DNA of 64,000 nt, taken from the NCBI GenBank assembly GCA_963777355.1, contig CAVZQK010000001.1, positions 124,001 to 188,000 on the forward strand, given 5' to 3'. The translations under genes and the position numbers were made by a program. The DNA comes from DATJHM01 sp963777355. GTDB lineage: Bacteria; Chloroflexota; Ktedonobacteria; Ktedonobacterales; Ktedonobacteraceae. Shown piece after piece: positions 25,246 through 32,965 of this stretch (its first letter is position 1; every line of letters starts with the position of its first letter). The notes beneath the pieces are model-generated. The model saw nothing but the letters and a program-made list of their open reading frames with translations, had not been told where the DNA came from and did no database searches.

Positions 25246-27284
25246 CTTTGTGGTTGCTCTGTCTGCTGTATGACCTTATCAGGAACTACAGCAGATGATT
25301 CTTGTACCGGCCTGTTTGGCGTTGGTATGGGTGGTTCTGGTATCATCGTGGCTTTTATTGGTCGGCCAGTTTCATAGGCCGGCTTCACTGCTGGTACTTC
25401 TTGTGATATTCTGCCTCTTACTGCTTGAGGGGCAGTTTTTATGGCTGGTATCTCTGTCTGGCTATCTGTCCGCGCCATTTTTGCTGTGTTTGCTCTCGGC
25501 TCTTCTTTCTCTCTCTCTAACTGGGCGGCGGCGGTAATAGAAGCCAGTGAGGGGAGTGTTGTCGCTGGCTGTTGGGCGTAATTTGTGCGAGAGAGCACGT
25601 CGGGTCTTTTGCCGCTCTCGGTGTTTACTGAATTACTGACGCTGCGCTCGCCTGGAAGATCCTGAATAGGCGATGCCCGTAGCGTATGCGTGCTCAGATT
25701 ATCTGCCTGAGTTTCAGGTTGTACAGAACTCCTCTGTATGGAATTGAATGTCGGCGCTGTTTGCGCAAACGCCTGGTCCATTGGGAGCATCGCTGGCGCA
25801 GGCTGCTGGATTGGTGGTATGACCTGTTGTTGTACAGGCGTTACAACCTGTTGCTGTTGAATGGGAGGAGCCTTTGGCATCTGATAAGCCGGAGTGTTGC
25901 TCGTATTTTCTAGAAATGTGTTGCGCTCCTGGACCATGCGCGAGAGTTGGGCCAGTCCGGATTCCCATTGCCCTTCTGGTCCCGCCTGCCCGTTTGCTAA
26001 GCGCTGCAAGACGGTTGAGCCCGTTGCCTCGTTTGTAAATGTTGGCTGCTGGGGTGCTGGTGCATTCCCTTGCATCTCAAATGGAGGCGGATTTTCAGGT
26101 GCAAGTGTTGATGCTGTCGTTCCTTGAGGAGGACTCCACGCACGCTGGTTGGGATAGAGTACAGCCCGTATTTTTTCAGTATAACTCTGCTGCCCTGCTG
26201 CGTTAGCCGCACCCATATTCTGCGGGGCTTGCTGTTGTGCCGGTGTACTGCTGGCTCCCATGTTCTGAGGGTAAGGCGTTTGCTGTTGCGTAGGTGCGCT
26301 GGCCATATTCATATTTTGAGGATAAAAATTCGCTTGTTGTGCGGATGCACTATTTGCTCCCATTGTTTGAGCGTAAACCGGTGGCGCTTGTACGGGAGCG
26401 TTGCCCGCTCCTATATTTTGGGCATTTTGCGCATAAACTGGCTGCTGTTGTATTTGCGAACCAGCCATTCCTATATTCTGCGAATAAGAAGGTTGTTGAA
26501 CAGGCATACTGCCGCTACTAATGTTTTGAGAATAAGCGGCCTGTTGCTGACTGCCACTGCTGCCCGACGTCATTCCTAACGGATAGGAGGAGGACTGAGT
26601 GGAGAAGTTTCCTGCATTCCCCATTGTCTGTGCCGAGGCCTGGCCCCTGCCCATTGCTTCTCCGCCCGAAAATCCTGGCTCACCAGTTGGAGACATCAAT
26701 GGTGCCTGATTACGATATGCCGATGAGAGTTGCTGGGATGAACTTTCGTTGGAGCGTCCTCCCGCATTGCTATTGGCAAAATGGGTGCTAGCATTGGGCG
26801 CTGGCTGGGTGGCAGCACGCGGTGGACTACTCTGGCCCGCTGTGGCCCTGAGCATACGCGGCGAGGTGTTTGTTGACATACTGCTTCCCCCCACTGGCAC
26901 ACGCGCTCTTATCCCGTCCACGAGGCTCATAATTCCCATCATGCCATCTACTTCCAGATCAACCATTGTCGTAGTATGTTCATCCGGGTCTTTGGGTCCA
27001 TAATTGGCAATATTGGAGCAGTGGAAGGTCATAACTTGCACGCCTCGTCCCCGCCTCTGGGTATCCAATGCTACCCAGAACTCTCTTCTCGCTGCCGCTG
27101 CTTGAGCCAGATTCACCAGGACGAGCCGAATAGGTTGGCGTGCAATCGCATCAAATACTTCTACCGCCGTACGTGCTGTGTGACATTCATAGCCAGCTAA
27201 CTGGAACTCGCTAATAAGCAGTCCTGTGAGTTGCTGATCTCGTTCAAATAATAATATATGGGGTCCACCGGTACTGATGTTCAT
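25227..27284 (-). CDS. Receiver-like protein with Q/N-rich repeat region (likely frameshifted end)
   Basis: 685 residues as read. Residues 8-95 resemble a response-regulator receiver domain (HILLFERDQQLTGLLISEF, IRLVLVNLAQ), but the phospho-acceptor Asp is replaced by Asn in LVNL, so it may be a non-phosphorylated pseudo-receiver. Residues 245-370 are a low-complexity region of imperfect 15-20 residue repeats (QxPxYxQNxGA type), very rich in Gln, Asn, Ala and Tyr. Pro/Gln-rich sequence follows. The reading frame stops at 25227, yet coding continues in another frame to 24590, so the intact protein is probably about 890 residues. Start ATG 27284 has GGAG-poor surroundings. No enzymatic domain is seen; a scaffold or aggregating role is possible. 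Confidence 0.7.
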   Translation of the reverse strand: MNISTGGPHILLFERDQQLTGLLISEFQLAGYECHTARTAVEVFDAIARQPIRLVLVNLAQAAAARREFWVALDTQRRGRGVQVMTFHCSNIANYGPKDPDEHTTTMVDLEVDGMMGIMSLVDGIRARVPVGGSSMSTNTSPRMLRATAGQSSPPRAATQPAPNASTHFANSNAGGRSNESSSQQLSSAYRNQAPLMSPTGEPGFSGGEAMGRGQASAQTMGNAGNFSTQSSSYPLGMTSGSSGSQQQAAYSQNISSGSMPVQQPSYSQNIGMAGSQIQQQPVYAQNAQNIGAGNAPVQAPPVYAQTMGANSASAQQANFYPQNMNMASAPTQQQTPYPQNMGASSTPAQQQAPQNMGAANAAGQQSYTEKIRAVLYPNQRAWSPPQGTTASTLAPENPPPFEMQGNAPAPQQPTFTNEATGSTVLQRLANGQAGPEGQWESGLAQLSRMVQERNTFLENTSNTPAYQMPKAPPIQQQQVVTPVQQQVIPPIQQPAPAMLPMDQAFAQTAPTFNSIQRSSVQPETQADNLSTHTLRASPIQDLPGERSVSNSVNTESGKRPDVLSRTNYAQQPATTLPSLASITAAAQLEREKEEPRANTAKMARTDSQTEIPAIKTAPQAVRGRISQEVPAVKPAYETGRPIKATMIPEPPIPTPNRPVQESSAVVPDKVIQQTEQPQSRILSI
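26175..26552 (-). repeat. Coding repeats for the Q/N/Y-rich region
   Basis: About seven imperfect repeats of 45-60 bp encoding variants of QQxxYxQNMGA. The codons have diverged between copies while the amino acid theme is kept. Confidence 0.65.
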
Positions 27285-27641
27285 CGGTTAATTTATCTCC
27301 ACTGCTTGCACGCTTTCTGGCTGAAATTAGAAGATAGATTACATAACTTGGGCTTTGTTTATGATAATCCTTGCTCCACGCTTCCTCCACAATCTTTTCT
27401 CACATGAGGAATGTAGCCACATTTGACGGCAAACTCTACTGACATCGCCGCCAGTATATCATACAAGAGAAACGCTCTCCTAATGCACATGACTATTGCC
27501 GCATATCCTACGCTGTTAGCTTATAATAAGATCGTAAGAAGGTAAAATTTTTTGCCTCGACCATTACTTTCTGGTAGGTCTGCCTCTCTTTTCTGGCCTA
27601 AAGCATCCTGGTATCCTCAGTTGTGCTGGTCATTATGAAAT

Positions 27642-27677
27642 AACGTCGGCTCACGCTCAAACGTCGGCTCACGCTCA
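27642..27677. repeat. Exact 18-bp tandem duplication
   Basis: AACGTCGGCTCACGCTCA is present twice back to back (27642-27659 and 27660-27677). Confidence 0.85.
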
Positions 27678-27790
27678 CAAAAAGCGAAAGCAAGCGTGAA
27701 AAAGGTGTGAAGAAGAATTAATGTCTGCTTGCTATAAAGACGCTTTGGAGGCCGCTGGAGCGCAGTGAAACACGCAGAAAAATCACCCTC

Positions 27791-27819
27791 TTAACTTCCC
27801 ACCAGAAATATGCTATAAT
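27791..27819 (+). promoter_or_regulatory. Promoter about 500 nt upstream of prkA
   Basis: TTAACT at 27791-27796 and a perfect TATAAT at 27814-27819 with spacer 17. TGC just before the -10 gives an extended -10 element. It reads toward prkA. Confidence 0.6.
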
Positions 27820-27995
27820 GAGCGTATACCATCTGGCAGATTACCGAGTACCCGCAGTGTTTTCAGTAGTTCGGGGAACGTTTCCTGAGTTCTGGACAAT
27901 GTCGTCTATGTTCGTAGAGCGACATGAGAGAGGACAATTTGAAACATTGCTGGAGCATCTCTACGATGCACTCTTTCAACTTTATCTCGGCGTTT

Positions 27996-28011
27996 CCAAT
28001 CTATAGATTGG
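27996..28011. promoter_or_regulatory. Perfect 16-bp palindrome in the prkA leader
   Basis: CCAATCTATAGATTGG is a perfect palindrome, suitable for a dimeric repressor or as an RNA kissing element, about 180 nt after the predicted transcription start. Confidence 0.45.
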
Positions 28012-28314
28012 TCACAACTTTGAACAATTCTAAACCGATATATCCTCCATTATGTAGGAAAGGGCTGGTTCTCGCACGCGTCTGGTCGAGCAAGAAACTG
28101 GCTTTTTTGATCTTACAGCATCTATCGATATCAGGCGGGAAGGGGAGTATGTGGCAGGTGGGACTTGGTTGCCCCTTACGGCGATTCTCGCTATACAGAT
28201 CATGTGCTGCATTCCTAGTTGTCTGGCGTAGAAGTAGTTTACGAGCATAGCGTATCTCTTTATCTCTAGATAAGTGCATACACTATGATTCACACAACAG
28301 AGAGAGGGTAAACC

Positions 28315-31300
28315 ATGGATCTGGTGAAGCGGTTGGAAGAATATCGAGATCGCGAACGCGAACTCATGTGGGAAGGCACTTTTGCTCAGTACTTTGAAAT
28401 TGCCTCCAAACGGCCAGAAATCAGTCGTCTCTCGCACGAGCGCATTTATCATATGATTATGGACGGCGGCGTGGAAACGACTCGTACCGGCGATCAGCAC
28501 TACAAATTCTTCAACCAGGAGATCTTTGGCATTGAGAAGCCATTGCAACAGATCGTTGACTACTTCCATTCCGCTGCCCAGCGTCTAGAAGTGCGCAAAC
28601 GTGTACTTTTGCTGATGGGTCCCGTTGGTGGTGGTAAGTCTACGATTGTCTATCTGATTAAACGCGGCCTGGAGGCCTATAGTAAGACTCAGGCGGGTGC
28701 GGTCTACGCTATTAAAGATTGCCCCATGCACGAGGAGCCGCTTCATCTTATCCCCGTCGATCTGCGTGCCGATGTAGAGAAAGAGTTTGGCCTCTATATT
28801 GAGGGTGACCTCTGCCCGCATTGCCGCTATATGGTTGATACGCAGTTCAATGGCCGCATCGAAGAGATTCCCGTCAAGCGTATCGCCTTCAGCGAGAAGT
28901 ATCGCGTCAGCGTCGGTACCTTTACCCCTTCAGATCCAAAAAGCCAGGATATCAGCGAGCTAGTAGGCGGTATTGACCTTTCCACTATTGGTGAAGTCGG
29001 CGTGGAAAGCGATCCCAGAGCTTATCGATTCGACGGCGAATTAAACATCGCAAACAGAGGAATAATGGAATTCGTCGAGATGCTCAAGTGCCAATCTGGC
29101 GATTCGCTCATCTATACACATTCCGGTATTCGTAGACTCAATTCCCTGGCTGAATCTGAACATCCTGTTGGAGAATCGCGCGAAATCGAACTCCAGATTG
29201 CCAGTAGCGTTGGTATCGAATTTGCTGCACACCTCTATCGCTCTGGCCTGAGTAAGACGAAACGCCTGACAACACGCCGAGGCTTTGTTCAAGAAGGAAC
29301 GTTTGAGCATCGCGTACAGGTGGTGAACGAGAATGGCGTGCTGATCTGGAAACGTCACGATGAGTTAGAGATCGGCGACTGGGTTGTCTTGCAAAAAGGA
29401 CAGAACCTCTGGGGCCAGGATATGGCTTTCCAGTGGCTTTCTACACGGCCTGCCCACGCTCTGACTATCCAGGTCCCTGAGCGTATGACTCCCCAACTTG
29501 CGCGCTGGCTCGGCTATCTTATTGCTGAGGGCGATGTTCGCCCAGATGGTACGGTACGCTTCACGAATAGCGAAGAGGAACTTCGTACTGAGTATAGCCA
29601 CCTGACGCAGCAGCTTTTTGGCATCACGCCGCGTGAGTATAAAAACGCTATTCAGTTGAATAGTGTTGCTCTGGCTGACTTTTTGCACTACCTCGGCTTT
29701 AAAACCGGCGCTTACAAGAAAGAGATTCCCTGGTCCGTCCTCCAGTCCTCGCGTGAGTCTATGCTGGAATTCCTGGCTGGCTACTTCGCTGGTGATGGTA
29801 CAGTTAATCTGCAAGGTAGACTCTCCTGGACTACTGCTTCAGAGGACCTCTCTCGTCAACTGCAAGTTGTTCTGCTGAATCTCGGCGTTATCTCACGTCG
29901 TGTCAGAACGCGCAGCCGTTCTTCTGCAAAGAGTGCGTATCGTGATTATTGGAATGTAACGGCCAGTGGTGCTGATGCTGATCTGCTTGCTTCGCAGATG
30001 CGCCTGCTTCCTCAGCGCAAGTTGCTGGAGTATGAGCGCGTCTCAGCAAACGTTAAACGAGATGGACGTGCTGATCTTATCCCCAATACTGTCGGCTATT
30101 GGAATACAATCTCTCAGGATTTGCAGCGTGCGACTGTTGCCCAGGCCCAGGCTACTGGCAGCTATCGTGGTGTAAATTATCAGGGAGCAAGCCAAATTCT
30201 GGCCGAGGATTATACAAATCTTCATATGTTGCGCACCGGCACAAATGTTTGCACACGTTCGATGGCTGACAAAGTATTGCGCAAGCTTGATGGTTGGGTC
30301 GAGCCTCCTCCGGGCCTTTCCGCTCTGCTCAATCCCTCGCTGTTCTACGATACGGTGGTCTCTATTGAAGATGGTGAGGCCGAATGCTGGGATTTGAATG
30401 TCCCCGGTTCTAATACCTACATCTCGAATGGACTCGTCAATCATAACTGCGATGAGAAGTTCCTGTACGTTCTGCTTACTCTGAGCCAGGAGCAGAATAT
30501 CAAAACTGGACGCTTCAGCATGATCTACGCCGATGAGGTCGTCGTCAGCCATACCAATGAGCATGAGTATCAATCCTTCGTCGGCAACAAGAAGTCTGAA
30601 GCCTTGCAGGACCGCATTATTCTGGTGAAAGTCCCCTATAACCTGCGCGTCTCTGATGAGGTGAAGATCTACGAGAAGCTGCTGAAGCAGAGTGCTCTCC
30701 AGAATGTCCATATCGCTCCCTATACGCTGCGTGTCGCCAGCCTGTTCGCTATCCTGACCCGCCTGGAACCCTCGAAGAAGGCCGGGATGAGTCCGCTGAA
30801 GAAGTTGAAACTGTACGATGGCGAGGATATGGAGGACTTCAAGCAGAAGGATGTACGCGAATTGCAGGAAGAGGCCGTGCGCGAAGGCATGGATGGCATC
30901 TCTCCACGCTATGTCATTAACCGCCTCTCGAATGCTCTGGTGAAGCCGAATGTCGCCTGTATTAATCCCATCGATGCCCTGCGCGCTCTGAAAGATGGTC
31001 TGGATCAACATACCAGTATCACTCGCGAAGAGCGTGAGCGCTACGTGAACTTTATTAGTGAGGCGCGTAAAGAGTACGATGAGATCGCGAAGAAAGAGGT
31101 CCAACGCGCCTTCGTCTACTCCTACGAAGAGAATGCACGTACGCTGTTGAATAACTACCTCGATAATGTCGAGTCGTTCTGCAATAAGACGAAGTTGCGC
31201 GACCCCATCACCGATGAGGAGATGGAGCCGGATGAGCACCTGATGCGCTCGATTGAGGAGCAGATTGGGATCTCGGAAAACTCGAAACGTTCTTTCCGCG

Positions 31301-31569
31301 AGGAGATTCTTATCCGTATCTCTTCCCTGGCTCGCAAAGGCCAGTCCTTCGAGTATACGAGCCATGAGCGCCTGAAAGAAGCTATCGAGAAGAAACTGTT
31401 CGCCGATCTGCGCGATGTGGTCAAAATTACTACCTCTACCCGTACTCCTGATAAAGAACAGTTGCGCAAGATCAACGAGGTCGTTGACCGCCTGATGAAG
31501 GAACACGGCTACTGCCACGTTTGTGCAAACGAGATCCTACGCTATACTGGCAGTCTCTTGAACCGTTAA
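28315..31569 (+). CDS. prkA: PrkA serine protein kinase/AAA+ protein containing an intein
   Basis: A 1084-residue precursor; removing the intein (259-711) leaves about 631 residues, the normal PrkA length. The N-terminal AAA+ domain has Walker A GPVGGGKSTIVY (about 103). The C-terminal part carries the PrkA domain (YVNFISEARKEYDEIAKKEV, DPITDEEMEPDEHLMRSIEEQIG). PrkA/YeaG acts in stationary-phase stress in E. coli and sporulation in Bacillus, reported as kinase and as AAA+ protease-like. It is the first gene of the conserved prkA-yeaH-spoVR operon. The ATG at 28315 follows AGAGAGGGT. The intein splits the conserved EFVEMLK/CDEKFLY segment, so PrkA cannot work until splicing has occurred. Confidence 0.95.
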   Translation: MDLVKRLEEYRDRERELMWEGTFAQYFEIASKRPEISRLSHERIYHMIMDGGVETTRTGDQHYKFFNQEIFGIEKPLQQIVDYFHSAAQRLEVRKRVLLLMGPVGGGKSTIVYLIKRGLEAYSKTQAGAVYAIKDCPMHEEPLHLIPVDLRADVEKEFGLYIEGDLCPHCRYMVDTQFNGRIEEIPVKRIAFSEKYRVSVGTFTPSDPKSQDISELVGGIDLSTIGEVGVESDPRAYRFDGELNIANRGIMEFVEMLKCQSGDSLIYTHSGIRRLNSLAESEHPVGESREIELQIASSVGIEFAAHLYRSGLSKTKRLTTRRGFVQEGTFEHRVQVVNENGVLIWKRHDELEIGDWVVLQKGQNLWGQDMAFQWLSTRPAHALTIQVPERMTPQLARWLGYLIAEGDVRPDGTVRFTNSEEELRTEYSHLTQQLFGITPREYKNAIQLNSVALADFLHYLGFKTGAYKKEIPWSVLQSSRESMLEFLAGYFAGDGTVNLQGRLSWTTASEDLSRQLQVVLLNLGVISRRVRTRSRSSAKSAYRDYWNVTASGADADLLASQMRLLPQRKLLEYERVSANVKRDGRADLIPNTVGYWNTISQDLQRATVAQAQATGSYRGVNYQGASQILAEDYTNLHMLRTGTNVCTRSMADKVLRKLDGWVEPPPGLSALLNPSLFYDTVVSIEDGEAECWDLNVPGSNTYISNGLVNHNCDEKFLYVLLTLSQEQNIKTGRFSMIYADEVVVSHTNEHEYQSFVGNKKSEALQDRIILVKVPYNLRVSDEVKIYEKLLKQSALQNVHIAPYTLRVASLFAILTRLEPSKKAGMSPLKKLKLYDGEDMEDFKQKDVRELQEEAVREGMDGISPRYVINRLSNALVKPNVACINPIDALRALKDGLDQHTSITREERERYVNFISEARKEYDEIAKKEVQRAFVYSYEENARTLLNNYLDNVESFCNKTKLRDPITDEEMEPDEHLMRSIEEQIGISENSKRSFREEILIRISSLARKGQSFEYTSHERLKEAIEKKLFADLRDVVKITTSTRTPDKEQLRKINEVVDRLMKEHGYCHVCANEILRYTGSLLNR
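29089..30447 (+). mobile_element. Full-length LAGLIDADG intein in PrkA
   Basis: 453 residues, from Cys259 to Asn711, with Cys712 as +1 residue. Block A is CQSGDSLIY. Block B is GTFEHRVQV with the expected Thr and His. The two dodecapeptide endonuclease motifs are LGYLIAEGDV and LAGYFAGDGTV, each with an acidic residue. Block F is WDLNVPGSNTYISNG and block G is VNHN followed by Cys. All splicing residues are present, so splicing should be active. Flanking exteins join to EFVEMLK-CDEKFLY, matching uninterrupted PrkA proteins. The frame is intact. Confidence 0.95.
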
Positions 31570-31607
31570 GGTCCAGGTGGACCTGGAACAACTTACTGCC
31601 TGGCTTT

Positions 31608-31634
31608 CGAGCTCTTTCAACCCGAAAGAGCTCG
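31608..31634 (+). promoter_or_regulatory. Hairpin between prkA and yeaH
   Basis: CGAGCTCTTTC and GAAAGAGCTCG form a perfect 11-bp stem with a 5-nt loop, without a U tract. Probably an intercistronic stabiliser or processing site rather than a full terminator. Confidence 0.5.
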
Positions 31635-31698
31635 GACCATGCATGTTGTTCCTCTGGAGTCCTTCCTGTGGCTTATTGGAAAAGAAGGAGCATGATCT

Positions 31699-32841
31699 AT
31701 GTCTGTTTCTCAGCATGATTGGTCCTTGCATCGTAAAGGGCAGATTGACCAGGAGCGCCACAAAGAGAAGATCCGGGAGGCGGTGAAGAAGAATCTTAGC
31801 GATATTGTCAGCGAGGAGAATATTATTCTCTCAGATGGCAAAAAGACGGTGCGCGTCCCTATCCGCTCACTGGACGAGTATCGCTTCCGCTATGATCCAG
31901 GCCGCCAGCAGCACGCCGGACAGGGCAATGGCAAGAGCAAGGTGGGCGATGTGGTCGCTCAAGAGCCAAAGCAGGGCAAAGGGAAGAAGGGGGAGGCCGG
32001 GAAGGATGCAGGCTACGATTATTACGAGGCCGAGATTACGATGGAAGAGCTGGCCGCTCTGATCTTTGAAGATCTGGCTCTGCCAAATCTTGAGGAGAAG
32101 CGCCAGCAGGAGATGGAGACCGAGGCGGTCCGTTTTACCGATGTGCGTAAAAAAGGCCCGATGGCCAATCTCGACAAAAAACGCACAATCATGGAGAATA
32201 TGAAGCGCAACGCCGCTAAAGGTGAGGCCAAATTCGCCGATATTAAGTCTGAAGACCTGCGCTTTAAAGTGTGGGAGCCGACGATTAAATATCAATCTAA
32301 TGCCGTCGTTCTAGCAATGATGGACGTTTCAGGTTCAATGGGCGAATTCGAGAAGTATATTGCCCGTAGCTTCTACTTCTGGATGGTCCGTTTCTTGCGG
32401 ACCAGGTACAACAACGTCCAGATTGTCTTCATCAGTCATCACACCGAAGCCAAAGAGGTTACAGAGGAAGAGTTCTTTCATAAGGGTGAAAGCGGCGGCA
32501 CCCAGGTCTCGTCGGCCTACGAACTGGCGCTTCAAGTTATCAAAGAGCGCTACAACCCGAATGACTGGAACATTTATCCCTTCCACTTCTCCGATGGCGA
32601 TAATCTGCCCTGGGACAATGACCGCTGTGTGCAACTGGTGAATAAGCTCATGGAACAGTGTAATATCTTTGGCTACGGCGAGATCCGCGAAGGCCATTAT
32701 CGCTCGCCCAGCACATTGATGTCGGCTTATAACAAGATTAACGATAAGAAGTTTACGGCTGTGACCATCTCCGATAAGAAAGAGGTCTATCCCGCTTTGC
32801 GCAAGTTCTTTGCCTTGCGAGATCCTGTTCCTACGCGCTAG
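31699..32841 (+). CDS. yeaH: YeaH/DUF444 family protein
   Basis: A 380-residue protein of the UPF0229/DUF444 family, the constant partner of PrkA and SpoVR. The N-terminal half is charged and includes a Lys/Gly-rich linker (about 75-110). The C-terminal half is a von Willebrand A-like domain with the MIDAS motif DVSGSMG (about 213-219), YPFHFSDGDNLPW and later acidic residues, suggesting metal-dependent partner binding. ATG 31699 follows AAGGAG. It is the middle gene of the operon and the only one without an intein. In E. coli the operon is RpoS-dependent; regulation here is not visible beyond the upstream promoter. Confidence 0.93.
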   Translation: MSVSQHDWSLHRKGQIDQERHKEKIREAVKKNLSDIVSEENIILSDGKKTVRVPIRSLDEYRFRYDPGRQQHAGQGNGKSKVGDVVAQEPKQGKGKKGEAGKDAGYDYYEAEITMEELAALIFEDLALPNLEEKRQQEMETEAVRFTDVRKKGPMANLDKKRTIMENMKRNAAKGEAKFADIKSEDLRFKVWEPTIKYQSNAVVLAMMDVSGSMGEFEKYIARSFYFWMVRFLRTRYNNVQIVFISHHTEAKEVTEEEFFHKGESGGTQVSSAYELALQVIKERYNPNDWNIYPFHFSDGDNLPWDNDRCVQLVNKLMEQCNIFGYGEIREGHYRSPSTLMSAYNKINDKKFTAVTISDKKEVYPALRKFFALRDPVPTR

Positions 32842-32965
32842 TGTCTCATCTTCTGTGCGCCTCAATTCCGCTTTCTTGCTCTGCATTGAGACGCATTAGC
32901 TTTCATCCTCTCGCTTGCTTCGGCTGTTCACGTTAGAGCAACGAGAGGATACCAGGAGTCGTGTT

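Larger units (their letters stand above)
27285..28314. other. 1-kb non-coding region upstream of prkA
   Basis: Short open frames here have no family character. The region holds a tandem 18-bp duplication (27642-27677), a good promoter (27791-27819), and a 16-bp perfect palindrome (27996-28011). The promoter implies a roughly 490-nt prkA leader or a separate small RNA. No protein-coding gene is supported. Confidence 0.55.

Noticed and set aside
30043..31518. A 491-codon minus-strand frame opposite prkA
   Set aside because: Antisense shadow of well-conserved PrkA sequence; codon bias of the real gene keeps the opposite strand open.
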